DNA from: Amnibacterium endophyticum
Lineage (GTDB): Bacteria > Actinomycetota > Actinomycetes > Actinomycetales > Microbacteriaceae
Direction of reading: 5' to 3'
Assembly: GCF_042680685.1 (NCBI RefSeq)
Contig: NZ_JBHUEA010000020.1
Location: 1-64,000 of the forward strand
DNA: 64,000 nucleotides
Below are positions 9,395 to 17,012 of this stretch, piece by piece. The position numbers were made by a program, and so were the translations under genes. The notes beneath the pieces are model-generated. The model had not been told where the DNA came from, made no database searches, and saw nothing but the letters and a program-made list of their open reading frames with translations. Numbering within the stretch: position 1 is the first letter of the stretch; every line of letters begins with the position of its first letter.

Positions 9395-10145
9395 ACGGAT
9401 CGCCGCGACAATTGATGGCGACGATGTGCTGGCCCGGTGGATGGCGCACTACCTCGCTGAACGCCTGCACGGCCTGCCGGAGTTGGAGGGCGCTGTACGG
9501 GCCGCGGCCGAGGCCGAGGTCGCCGGGCTCGTCCTGCAGTTCTGGCAGCAGCGGGCTCAAGGCTTCTTCGGCGGTAACCCGGTTGCTGCCCTGGATGCGA
9601 TCGAGCGGACCCTCAAGCGGCTGGACCCGCAACGTCCCCCATGGGCGTTCCACGGCGGCTTCCGGGGCGGTCGCCCGCCGGAGGAGGACGACCTCGAGGT
9701 GGCGCCGCTGCTGCGCTGCGCCGAGGGCATCGACCGGCTGTCGGGGGACGTGGTCCGCGAACTGCTGGTCGCGGCGGCGGCCGAGGCGGTGGGGGCCGAG
9801 GCCCCGTGGGTTACGGCTGTCCTCGCGGCGGGGGTGCCGGGGCCGGACCGCTGGCTGCAGCGGCTGCTCGACGGCGAGGAGCCCTGGGATCCGCAGTCCG
9901 AGCAGTCGTTGGAGCGCCTGGCGGAGGATGCAGACCGGCTGGCGGGGCTGCTGCGGCAGCTGGGCGTACTGCTGCGCCCGAGCGGGGCGGCGCGATCCCG
10001 AGGCGAAGGTCGGGACGGGGTCCGTGGTCTGGTCAGGGGAGCGGGCGACGGCCCGAGACCCGCTCGAGACCGGGCTAGGAGCGGGGTCGCGCGGGTCAGC
10101 CGATCGATTCGGGAGCGGGCGCAGCGAAGGCCTGAAGACAGGTGA
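9318..10145 (+). CDS. Hypothetical partner of the STAND nuclease
   Basis: 275-aa product whose ATG lies 77 bp inside the preceding gene, so the two are probably co-translated. The coding-like core runs from ILSLGERIAATIDGDD through LARWMAHYLAERLHGLPELE to LDGEEPWDPQSEQSLERLAE; it is acidic and helical. The last ~50 residues are Arg-rich and may be a poorly constrained tail. A GTG at about 9426 is an alternative start. No family recognised. Position argues for an accessory or regulatory subunit of the STAND system. Overlap is seen; function is unknown. Confidence 0.6.
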   Translation: MSTSASSSTPPGTAGGTTAAILSLGERIAATIDGDDVLARWMAHYLAERLHGLPELEGAVRAAAEAEVAGLVLQFWQQRAQGFFGGNPVAALDAIERTLKRLDPQRPPWAFHGGFRGGRPPEEDDLEVAPLLRCAEGIDRLSGDVVRELLVAAAAEAVGAEAPWVTAVLAAGVPGPDRWLQRLLDGEEPWDPQSEQSLERLAEDADRLAGLLRQLGVLLRPSGAARSRGEGRDGVRGLVRGAGDGPRPARDRARSGVARVSRSIRERAQRRPEDR

Positions 10146-10335
10146 GATCGTCGGGCCCCACGCGGCCGAAATCATGCTGCCGTCTGCGCGGAGGAAGCCG
10201 AGCGGGAGCAAACCGATCTGGGTAGCCGTGGCCCCACGGGTTGTCTCGGTATCGATCGTTTTGCCGCGGCCGCTGGTAGAGCGGCGCGTGCTGTTCCTCG
10301 GACCCGTGTCCGACAGCTACGTGCCCCGAGGTGTC

Positions 10336-10959
10336 TCAGGACGGGTGAGGCGAGGGTGGTTCGCGATCAGCTGAGGCGGCCGCGCGGACGGCGACCTCGA
10401 GCGTCTGGAGCTCCACCTGGTGCGTGTGTGCGCGGAGGGTCGTGAGCGAGATTGTGGCCTGGCCCAGGTGAGCGAGGACGCTGCGGGGAAGGACGTACCA
10501 CTCCCACTGGGAGACATCAAGCGGGTCGTAGGCGTCGTGGGTGAGCGCGGTCTGCACCCCGAAGACGTAGACCTCGGCGTTGTACTGCCGACCAGCGGGG
10601 TCGTAGCCGCTGCGCGGGTTGTACGGGGTGCCCTTGAGGCCGGAGAACGTGATGCGGCTCAGGTGACGCTGCTCCCAGGCCTGCAGGTAGGCGGAGCTCT
10701 TGACCTCGATCCGGATGTCGTCGAGCAGCACGTCGTACTCGGCCCACTCGATCCGCTGCGGATTACTGATGGCGAGGGCTCGGGCGACGAGGAACTCCGC
10801 CAGGTAGCCGCGGGCGTTGTTCATCCGCGGGTCTCCGAGGGCGAAGCGCCAGAACTCCCGTACTGATGCCTCAAGCCCGGTGAAGCGTTCCTCCCCGCTC
10901 AAACGCTCGATGGACGACGGGGTGATCCACGCCTCGTCCTCGTCAGGCACGCTCACCAC
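10336..10959 (-). CDS. PD-(D/E)XK-like putative nuclease
   Basis: About 208 aa. The central segment GYLAEFLVARALAI, then EYDVLLDDIRIEVKSSAYLQ, has the restriction-endonuclease-fold layout: a conserved Glu in a helix, an Asp in a strand, then E-V-K. The rest reads as a normal soluble protein (SGYDPAGRQYNAEVYVFGVQ). GTG starts at 10959, 10956 and 10950 all overlap the end of the recombinase gene, so the two are coupled. It could act on DNA with the recombinase or be a solitary defence nuclease. Fold by motif; activity unproven. Confidence 0.7.
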   Translation of the reverse strand: MVSVPDEDEAWITPSSIERLSGEERFTGLEASVREFWRFALGDPRMNNARGYLAEFLVARALAISNPQRIEWAEYDVLLDDIRIEVKSSAYLQAWEQRHLSRITFSGLKGTPYNPRSGYDPAGRQYNAEVYVFGVQTALTHDAYDPLDVSQWEWYVLPRSVLAHLGQATISLTTLRAHTHQVELQTLEVAVRAAASADREPPSPHPS

Positions 10960-11527
10960 CAGGGCTGGCAGTGATCGAGTCGCGCAAGGCGCGCTTGACG
11001 CTGGAGGCGCCGACCCCGAGGAGGGCGGCGATGTCGTCGTAGGGCTTGCCCTCGGCGCGCATCTGCCGCGCATGGGCGATCCGGTCCGGCGTCATGACCG
11101 TCGGACGACCACCGAGCCGCCCGCGCGCCTTGGCAGCCGCGAGTCCGGCGCGGGTCTTCTCGCTGATCTGTCGCCGCTGCATCTGCGCGAACGCCGCCAC
11201 GATGTGGAAGAACAGCTCACCGCCGTGATCCGTGGTGTCAAACGGCTCGGTCAGGGACTTGAACTGGATCCCCTGCTCCCGCAGCCGGCCCACGATCTCG
11301 ATCAGGTCCCCCACCGAGCGGCCGAGCCGATCGGTGGAGTACACCGCCAGAACGTCGCCCGGGTTCAAGTAGGCCAGGCAGGCCTGCAGTTGCGGCCGCG
11401 CGGTCGTGGAGCCCGACAGCTTGTCGGTGAAGATCCGAGCAGCCCCCGCCTTCCGGAGGGCGTCGAGCTGCGAGTCGAGGTTCTGATCGACCGTCGACAC
11501 CCGCGCGTACCCGATCACGTTGCCCAC
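10943..11527 (-). CDS. Serine recombinase (resolvase/invertase family)
   Basis: 194-aa small serine recombinase. The N-terminal catalytic domain starts IGYARVSTVDQNLDSQLDAL with the nucleophile Ser11. The conserved arginine region is VYSTDRLGRSVGDL. The long helix and C-terminal helix-turn-helix (RIAHARQMRAEGKPYDDIAA, then LLGVGASSVKRAL) complete a Hin/Tn3-resolvase-sized protein. Enzymes of this size cut and rejoin dimer sites of about 24-28 bp, for multimer resolution, inversion or transposon cointegrates. The gene sits at the edge of a set of 24-bp palindromic repeats (11.8-16.3 kb) that are plausible substrates. Catalytic identity is clear; the substrate link is inference. Confidence 0.92.
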   Translation of the reverse strand: MGNVIGYARVSTVDQNLDSQLDALRKAGAARIFTDKLSGSTTARPQLQACLAYLNPGDVLAVYSTDRLGRSVGDLIEIVGRLREQGIQFKSLTEPFDTTDHGGELFFHIVAAFAQMQRRQISEKTRAGLAAAKARGRLGGRPTVMTPDRIAHARQMRAEGKPYDDIAALLGVGASSVKRALRDSITASPGGERA

Positions 11528-11881
11528 CGGCCACTCCCCCGTCTCACCGACTCCGACTGCTCGACCGCAAAGGTACAGGTACGGGTTCTGGCCGGTTTGA
11601 TTCCGGTCACGGGTTTTGGCCCACGGCCCGGCCCGTACTTCCGGGGGCCGCTACAGCAGCTCGAGCGGGAGGTCACAAACGATCGTTAGTGGACGACCGC
11701 GAGGTCACTGCTGACTTCGTTGCAGCGCGCGGAGACGGAGGTTTTGAGACAGGCAGCGAGACAGGCCAGCAACTGCGCCGAGCACTCCTCGTCTCAGATG
11801 CATACCGCTGAGACAGATTCTCAGCTAGCCGAGGTTCGGGTTGGACGAGCCGGACCTCCTCACGCTCCCTACGCTTCGGCT
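11528..11881. other. Gene-free region with half-sites, recombinase upstream region
   Basis: 354 bp between the divergent recombinase and VOC genes. It carries an isolated GTCTCA at 11541-11546, a TGAGAC at 11745-11750 and a CGAGAC at 11757-11762, plus the full 24-bp palindrome at 11791-11814. The recombinase promoter and any resolution site would be here. No coding frame is convincing. Confidence 0.5.
11791..11814. repeat. 24-bp palindromic site, copy 1
   Basis: GTCTCA (11791-11796), 12-nt spacer, TGAGAC (11809-11814). First complete member of the dispersed family; 68 bp upstream of the VOC gene start. Confidence 0.7.
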
Positions 11882-12277
11882 GTGACCAACGCCGTCCCGT
11901 TCGTTCATCACTTCGCCGTGATCGCTTCCGACTTTGAGGCGAGCGAACGGATCTTCACCGCCGCGCTGGGAGCACTCGGGGTCGAGGCGCTTCACCGAGC
12001 AGACGGAGTTGCGGAGTACTGGCGCCCGGAGGAGGACCGGCTCTCGTTCTCGCTCGAGCGGGCGCGCCACGACACCTCCGTCACCCGACGGGTTCACGTC
12101 GCCTTCGCCGCGGAGGATCGGGCGGGAGTCGATCGCTTCCACGCAGCCGCCGTCTCGGCCGGCGCTGTCTCCAGGCACGCGCCCCGGTTCTGGCCCGAGT
12201 ACCGCGCCTACTGCGCCTTCCTTCGGGACCCTGACGGCAACAACATCGAGGCACTCCACAAAGAAGGTGACGACTGA
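11882..12277 (+). CDS. VOC-superfamily (glyoxalase/dioxygenase-like) protein
   Basis: 131-aa single-module vicinal-oxygen-chelate protein. The N-terminal metal-ligand strand VHHFAVIASDFEASERIF and the C-terminal signature FLRDPDGNNIEALHK are both present, with a typical middle region (RRVHVAFAAEDRAGVDRFHA). Members include glyoxalases, ring-cleavage dioxygenases and resistance proteins; the substrate cannot be told here. GTG start at 11882; upstream codons of the open frame read as non-coding. It is flanked by two 24-bp sites (11791 and 12279), the second starting 2 bp after the stop, so it looks like a one-gene cassette. Confidence 0.85.
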   Translation: MTNAVPFVHHFAVIASDFEASERIFTAALGALGVEALHRADGVAEYWRPEEDRLSFSLERARHDTSVTRRVHVAFAAEDRAGVDRFHAAAVSAGAVSRHAPRFWPEYRAYCAFLRDPDGNNIEALHKEGDD

Positions 12278-12278
12278 C

Positions 12279-12302
12279 GTCTCACGAACCTGCTGCTGAG
12301 AC
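12279..12302. repeat. 24-bp palindromic site, copy 2
   Basis: GTCTCA (12279-12284), 12-nt spacer ending in CTGC-TGC, TGAGAC (12297-12302). Starts 2 bp after the VOC stop codon. Confidence 0.75.
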
Positions 12303-12360
12303 CTCCCCCTCTGGCACGGAGCGCAGTCAGGAGGGTTCTCTCGCGCGCTCGTGGCTTGGA

Positions 12361-12795
12361 TCAGGATCCCGCCCGATGCACCGCATAGACGGTCATCCCA
12401 GGGCCAGAAGGGCAGAACTGGGGCGCTGCACCGTCACGCGGCTCGGCATTGACAGCGGTCACAACATCGCCAGGCTTGGCGATAAGCCGACCCTGTTCAT
12501 CCAGTAGGGCAAGGGCGTCATTGGCGGAGTACCGCTCCGCGAAGAGCAGGTAGATCCGGTCTTCGCTCTGGCTGCCGCTCGGGTCTAACCAGAAGCACGC
12601 GTGATCCTGCGATCGGCTCGCCCCCAAGCGGCCCGTCATCGCGGAGGAATCCCCTCCCCTCACCGGCGCCACCACCTCAACTGACGCCACCTCCAGCCGG
12701 CTACCCCGACCAGTTGCGTAGCCCAGAACCACCAGAGCGGCAACCGCAATCAGACCCAGAAGCACGACAACGAACCGCCCAGCCTTCCTGGTCAC
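12361..12795 (-). CDS. Hypothetical membrane-anchored protein
   Basis: 144 aa from the GTG at 12795, chosen because a GAGGAGGG ribosome site precedes it; an open frame extends to 12840. Residues about 5-25 (GRFVVVLLGLIAVAALVVLG) form one membrane anchor and the remainder should be extracytoplasmic. It has two cysteines (ACFWLD and FCPSG) that could form a disulfide. No family recognised. It lies alone between two 24-bp sites, in the opposite direction to the VOC gene. Confidence 0.72.
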   Translation of the reverse strand: MTRKAGRFVVVLLGLIAVAALVVLGYATGRGSRLEVASVEVVAPVRGGDSSAMTGRLGASRSQDHACFWLDPSGSQSEDRIYLLFAERYSANDALALLDEQGRLIAKPGDVVTAVNAEPRDGAAPQFCPSGPGMTVYAVHRAGS

Positions 12796-12893
12796 GACAC
12801 CCTCCTCACAGACACCCGCAGCAACTCTCCCGCCCACCAAGCAAGCCCATGACCTGGAGACACATCAAGGATGTGTGCGTGCAACACCGGCCT

Positions 12894-12917
12894 GTCTCAC
12901 TTTGCTGGGTATGAGAC
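12894..12917. repeat. 24-bp palindromic site, copy 3
   Basis: GTCTCA (12894-12899), 12-nt spacer containing TTGCTGGG, TGAGAC (12912-12917). Lies between the 3' end of the SGNH gene and the 5' end of the membrane-protein gene. Confidence 0.75.
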
Positions 12918-12968
12918 GCCTCGTTCTCCTGGGCTTCCGTCACTCCTTGGTGAGCTCCGGGTCGACCG

Positions 12969-14468
12969 TCAGTGCAGCGCGGGCTCGAGGGCCTGCGTCA
13001 GCAGCGCGTCCTGGGGCGCCGCGTCTCGTCCTCGATCGGCTCGGCGCTCGAGCAGTTCGAGGACCACGGGCAGCAGCTCCGCTGCGGCCTCGCGATAGAC
13101 CGCGGGACCGTCCGCGGCGTCGACGTCCTGGAGCGCGACCGGCGGGGGCTCGGCGACGAGGACCTGGTCGTGCCGGTCGGCGATCCGGCGGAGGAGCCGC
13201 GCGATCTGCGCAGCCCGCGAGCGCCCGAGCACGGCGAGCGGCTGCATGCCGAGCAGCCGCGGCACCCCGACGAGCACGACGCCGGCGTCGGAGGTCGACT
13301 CGATCCTGCGCAGCATGAGTTCGATGCCCGCGGTCCAGCGCGAGCGCAGCAGCATCGTCGCGGCTTCGATGAACGTCGGCGTCCAGACGACGAGGTCGAA
13401 CGTGTGCGCTCCTGCGGGCCCGAGGGAGCCGGCGAGCTGGTGGAGCCGCACCGAGTGCTGGGCTCGGTTCTCGACGATCACTCCGCGCCCCGTCCGCACA
13501 TGCAGCAGGCGAGCGAGCGCTCCGTCGAGCGCGTCCGCTCGAGAGGCGGCGCCGAACCCGATCGAGTACTCGCCGCCGACCAGCAGCACGCGGATCGGGT
13601 CGCTGCCAGGCACTCGGACCTCGGACTCCTCCGGCACGGCCCGCGCCGTCGGAACCTGGGTGAGCGCTCTGCCCTCGGTCCGCAGCAACGATCGACGTCC
13701 GCGACGCGTGCTGAGCTCAGCGAGCCAGCCGGAGGCACGACGCCTCGACCCACGAGGAGGCGGCTCTGCACTGCGGGACGGATCGAGGTCGTCCTCGGCC
13801 GATCGCATCGCGAGGCGCTCCAGCACCTCGGCGGCCTCGCGGAGGAGGTCGTCGTCGAGGATCTCGGCGGACCGGTCCGAGCGCTGTTCGGCGAGCCGCT
13901 CCTGCAGCCCTGCGGCGATCACCTCGGCCCACGCCGCGTACGCCTCGGGCGACCCCGTGGGACGACTGCTGCTGTTGACCATGCCGGGCATCGGCACGAA
14001 CACGGCTCGCCGGTTGCGCGCGACGGTCTGCGCCGTCAGCTCGTTGAGTCGAACCGCGTGACGGGCGATGAGACGACGCAGCGGCAGCAGCGTGCGGAGA
14101 GCGCCGAGCAGATCCGTCGGCGGGATGCCGACGACGGCGATCGGTACGAGCAGGCCGTCCGGCATATCGCTGTCGAGCTTGGCCATCAGGCGGCTCGTGG
14201 CCCGCACCCAGGAGCTCGTACGGGTGAGCCGCATGGCGTCGCTGAGACCGAACGCGACCACGATCGCGTCCCAGCGGTCCGTCGCGCGCGTGCCGAGGAG
14301 CTCGTTCGCGCGCGACATGGTGGCCCCCACCTCGCTGAGCTGCTCGATGTCGACCGGTCGTTCCATGCGAGCCTGCAGCGCACGACGCAGCGACCCCATG
14401 AGCGCCAGGCTGTGCGTCTGCACCCCCCACCCCGTCGTGATCCCCGAACCGACGATGAGGACCCGCAT
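12969..14468 (-). CDS. Tandem SGNH/GDSL-hydrolase-like protein
   Basis: 499 aa from the ATG at 14468, with two similar halves. The first opens MRVLIVGSGITTGWGVQTHS and includes DAIVVAFGLSDAMRL; the second opens IRVLLVGGEYSIGFGAASRA and includes FDLVVWTPTFIEAATMLL. Both resemble block I and the central strand of SGNH esterases, but the canonical GDS motif is altered (GSG and GGE), so one or both may be inactive. No signal peptide, so probably cytosolic. The frame extends upstream to 14582, where it runs into a histidine-kinase-like remnant; 14531 is an alternative start. Substrate unknown. Confidence 0.72.
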   Translation of the reverse strand: MRVLIVGSGITTGWGVQTHSLALMGSLRRALQARMERPVDIEQLSEVGATMSRANELLGTRATDRWDAIVVAFGLSDAMRLTRTSSWVRATSRLMAKLDSDMPDGLLVPIAVVGIPPTDLLGALRTLLPLRRLIARHAVRLNELTAQTVARNRRAVFVPMPGMVNSSSRPTGSPEAYAAWAEVIAAGLQERLAEQRSDRSAEILDDDLLREAAEVLERLAMRSAEDDLDPSRSAEPPPRGSRRRASGWLAELSTRRGRRSLLRTEGRALTQVPTARAVPEESEVRVPGSDPIRVLLVGGEYSIGFGAASRADALDGALARLLHVRTGRGVIVENRAQHSVRLHQLAGSLGPAGAHTFDLVVWTPTFIEAATMLLRSRWTAGIELMLRRIESTSDAGVVLVGVPRLLGMQPLAVLGRSRAAQIARLLRRIADRHDQVLVAEPPPVALQDVDAADGPAVYREAAAELLPVVLELLERRADRGRDAAPQDALLTQALEPALH

Positions 14469-14493
14469 GGCACCGACGTGCCCGCTCGCCTCG

Positions 14494-14597
14494 ACCGTCG
14501 CGCCCGACGCGTGCACCTCGAACGCGGTCATCACTTGACCATGATGTGCTTTCGCCAACTGGCGCACGATTGCAAGGACCATCGACCAACCCCACCC
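14494..14597 (-). pseudogene. Remnant of a histidine kinase C-terminus
   Basis: Read on the minus strand, this stretch encodes GWGWSMVLAIVRQLAKAHHG, then QV and SGATVEAS. This matches the end of a sensor-kinase HATPase domain (G2 box GxGLGLAIVRxLAxAHGGxV, then the closing strand). An in-frame stop lies just upstream and nothing else of a kinase remains. It runs in frame into the SGNH gene. Likely a deletion scar; weak as a functional unit. Confidence 0.5.
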
Positions 14598-14619
14598 GTG
14601 GGAATACCGTTATTCCCAC
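14598..14619. promoter_or_regulatory. Perfect 9+4+9 bp palindrome, operator candidate
   Basis: GTGGGAATA at 14598-14606 and its exact complement TATTCCCAC at 14611-14619 around CCGT. It lies between divergent genes (SGNH minus, PAP2 plus) and is AT-richer than its surroundings. It has the size of a dimeric repressor site; no regulator identified. Confidence 0.5.
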
Positions 14620-14801
14620 GATTTCAAACATGTCGAACGAGGAACAGGTCCCTGTCCGGGGCTGCTCGATACTGCGCATCTCTGAGAACGAATTCGCGGC
14701 CACGGTATGAATCGTCCTTTCGACGCCGCAGCGGAATGGCGGAATGCCATCGCGAGGACTGCATCGCGCGACGCACAGGACGGGGATGAGAGGTTCGGCG
14801 C

Positions 14802-15602
14802 ATGCGCACGCCGCCCGCCTCCCCGTCCTCCTCGCGACGCTCGCTGGGTCGCAGGGACGTCACGGAGTGGCGCTCGCGGAGCGGCCAGCGCCTGCTCGAG
14901 GCGCAACGACGTCTGGCGGCTCGCCGCAACGAGCCCGCAGCCATCGCGACGACGCTCGCCATCGGCGGCGCCGCCGCGGTCGCAGGAGTCTGGGCGACGA
15001 CGTTCCTGTACGACGCCGTCGCCGACCAGGACGGGATCGCCCGACTCGACCGTCCCGCCCTGGCCATGGCGAAGCGGCTCCGCGGTCCGCTGCCCGACGG
15101 CGCCGCCGCCCTCACCGCGCACCTGTTCGGTCCGATCGGCATGCCGGCCCTCGCCGCCGTGGCCGGCGCTGCGCTGTCCCTGCGAGCTCGCGACCCGCTT
15201 CCGCTGATCACCGTGGCGGCCGCGGGCGCGGGCTCCCTGCTGATGACCCTGGGCGGGAAAGGCGTCGTCGACCGGCACCGGCCGCCCCGGCGCGACGCCA
15301 TCCCGCCCTTCGAGCACTCCCCCTCGTTCCCCAGCGGCCACACGTTGAACGCGACGGTTGTCGCCGGCACGGTGGCCTACCTGCTCATGCTCGAGCAGCG
15401 CGAGAACGCCCCGCAGATCCTGACTTCCGCCGCGGCGACCGCCGTGACCGCCTCGGTGGGTCTCAGTCGAGTGCTCCTGGGCGCCCACTGGTTCACGGAC
15501 GTGCTCACCGGTTGGGCGGCCGGGGCCGGGTGGCTCGCGACGGTCGTGACTGCGCATCGACTCCACCTAACCCTCAGCCCCTCCGCTCCGGACGGGCGAT
15601 GA
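14802..15602 (+). CDS. PAP2-family membrane phosphatase
   Basis: 266-aa integral membrane phosphatase of the phosphatidate phosphatase 2 / undecaprenyl-pyrophosphatase-like family. All three catalytic motifs are intact: KGVVDRHRP (153-161), PSGH (177-180, acid-base His180) and SRVLLGAHWFTD (222-233, nucleophile His229 with Asp233). Hydrophobic spans lie near 50-70, 112-128, 135-150, 185-200 and 205-250. It would dephosphorylate a lipid phosphate or pyrophosphate on the outer face of the membrane. A 24-bp repeat begins 22 bp after its stop. Confidence 0.92.
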   Translation: MRTPPASPSSSRRSLGRRDVTEWRSRSGQRLLEAQRRLAARRNEPAAIATTLAIGGAAAVAGVWATTFLYDAVADQDGIARLDRPALAMAKRLRGPLPDGAAALTAHLFGPIGMPALAAVAGAALSLRARDPLPLITVAAAGAGSLLMTLGGKGVVDRHRPPRRDAIPPFEHSPSFPSGHTLNATVVAGTVAYLLMLEQRENAPQILTSAAATAVTASVGLSRVLLGAHWFTDVLTGWAAGAGWLATVVTAHRLHLTLSPSAPDGR

Positions 15603-15624
15603 CCCCGGTCCCGGCATGCGGTCC

Positions 15625-15648
15625 GTCTCACTCCCTTGCTCGCGAGAC
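15625..15648. repeat. 24-bp palindromic site, copy 4
   Basis: GTCTCA (15625-15630), spacer with CTTGCTCG, CGAGAC (15643-15648; one change from TGAGAC). Follows the PAP2 gene. Confidence 0.75.
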
Positions 15649-15795
15649 ACCTCGCTCGTTCAGCACGCGGGACCTCCACCTATGAAGGCGCGGCGACCCC
15701 GGTCGACGACGACCTCCTCGAGCCTGCTGCCGCGCCCAACGCGGTTTCAATCTGCACGCTTGGCACGTCGCGAGATCGCGGGGGCAGAGTGGCCC

Positions 15796-16264
15796 GTGAC
15801 CGATGACGATCCGCCGAGCGCCAAGGCGACCCTGCACGTCATGGTCGGACTGCCCGGCTCCGGGAAGACAACGCTGGCGAAGCAACTGGAACGCCAATAC
15901 AACGCCGTCCGGCTCACCAAGGACGACTGGCTGATGACGCTCATGGCACCGCCGATCTCGACAAAGAGCGACTGGCCGTGGAGAGACTGCTCTGGGACCT
16001 CGCAGCCCGCCTGCTCTCGCTCGGCGTGGACGTGGTCCTCGACTACGGGCTCTGGGCACGAGCAGAACGCGACGACTACCGGGCACGAGCGAAGGCGCTC
16101 GGGGCGCCCGCCGAGTTCTGCTTCCTCGACGCTCCACCCCAAGAGCTCGAGCGTCGACTCGAGGCGCGCAAACGCTCCGGTCAGCCACTGGACGTACCAA
16201 TCAGCTCCGCACTTACCTACCGAGATTCGAGCCACCAGACGCAGACGAACTCCCCGGAGTTTGA
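15796..16264 (+). pseudogene. AAA/zeta-toxin-like P-loop kinase, broken by two frameshifts
   Basis: The pieces join into one small P-loop kinase. Frame 1 gives TLHVMVGLPGSGKTTLAKQL then RLTKDDWLMTLM. After a net 1-nt loss near 15946 the next frame gives TADLDKERLAVERLLWDLAA, then VVLDYGLWARAERDDYRA and ELERRLEAR. After a second shift near 16215 the third frame gives FEPPDADELPGV and a TGA at 16262-16264. This matches common actinobacterial ATP-binding proteins of about 150-170 aa. Start GTG at 15796. With two shifts it is almost certainly inactive unless there are sequencing errors. A 24-bp site begins 12 bp after the stop. Confidence 0.8.
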
Positions 16265-16276
16265 CTTGCCGCTCAT

Positions 16277-16300
16277 GTCTCAAGCCCCTGCTCGTGAGAC
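16277..16300. repeat. 24-bp palindromic site, copy 5
   Basis: GTCTCA (16277-16282), spacer with CCCCTGCTCG, TGAGAC (16295-16300). It abuts the next copy, creating a TGAGACGTCTCA junction. Confidence 0.75.
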
Positions 16301-16710
16301 GTCTCACTCCCCTGGTCCCGAACCCCTTGTTCTCCCGCGAGATCGCGCCCGTCTGGTGGAACTACCCGGTCTGGCTGGTCACCTCGGCCCTCTCCGGCTT
16401 GCTAATCGCAACTTATGTGCGACTCGGCGACGCGGCTGAACTTCCCGCAGCAGAGCCGGATCGCACGGTTCGCGGCGGGCGACTGGGCATGGCGGGCGGG
16501 CTGCTTGCCTGGTTCGCCGTCGGATGCCCGGTCTGCAACAAGCTCGCTCTGCTGGCACTCGGTTACACCGGAGCGATCACCTGGTTCGCTCCAATCCAGC
16601 CGTTACTCGCGATCGGCGCACTCGTACTGGCAGGCCTTGCCGTCGTGGTGCGGCTCTCAGGGCAGGTCGCCTGCCCTGTGCGGCCCGCCTCGGACCGCGT
16701 CGTCCGCTGA
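16294..16710 (+). CDS. Hypothetical membrane protein with a CPVC motif
   Basis: 138 aa from the GTG at 16294. Three membrane segments are visible (PVWLVTSALSGLLIATYVRL, then LGMAGGLLAWFAVGCPVCNK, then QPLLAIGALVLAGLAVVVRL). The C-P-V-C-N-K motif in the second span recalls small actinobacterial membrane proteins with a possible redox or metal role, but I cannot name the family. The proposed start lies inside repeat copy 5, so the first codons (VRRLTPLVP) are repeat sequence. Either the repeat supplied the start or the true start is the TTG further in. Confidence 0.7.
   Translation: MRRLTPLVPNPLFSREIAPVWWNYPVWLVTSALSGLLIATYVRLGDAAELPAAEPDRTVRGGRLGMAGGLLAWFAVGCPVCNKLALLALGYTGAITWFAPIQPLLAIGALVLAGLAVVVRLSGQVACPVRPASDRVVR
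16301..16324. repeat. 24-bp site, copy 6, degenerate right half
   Basis: The left half GTCTCACTCCC is identical to copy 4 over 11 bases and the middle is similar, but the right half is CGAACC instead of TGAGAC. Now part of the following reading frame. Confidence 0.5.
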
Positions 16711-17012
16711 AGCAACCGCGATGCTGCGACCGTCCGACCCGGTGCACGGCAAGGCGTGGATCGTGACGGACGCGCGGCAATCTCGCCAGCATCTCGTCGG
16801 GTAGGCGAAGCGACCGCGCTGCGGCAGTTCATGATTCGGACCCCGGTGGACGACGAGGAGCCGCGCCATGGGAGTCCGGCGCAGTCGAGGATTCAGAATC
16901 ATGGCGGCGACGAACGGGGCGGGCTGGCCGACGCGCCGGCGGGACCGTGAAGGGGCGTCTGGCGCGGTTGCTCCGCGTAGTAACCCATCATCGGGTTATG
17001 GCGAAGTGACGC
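16711..17012. other. Gene-free spacer with hairpin
   Basis: 302 bp between convergent genes. No convincing coding frame. A hairpin TAACCC/GGGTTA at 16981-16998 lies just past the M56 gene end and may help stop transcription; it lacks a T tract. Confidence 0.4.

Noticed and set aside
12972..14789. 605-codon plus-strand open frame
   Set aside because: Arg/Glu/His-rich antisense shadow of the SGNH gene; no domain, no ribosome site.
11791..16300. 24-bp palindromes as intrinsic terminators
   Set aside because: Only a 6-bp stem with a 12-nt loop and no T tract; the fixed spacing fits a protein site better.
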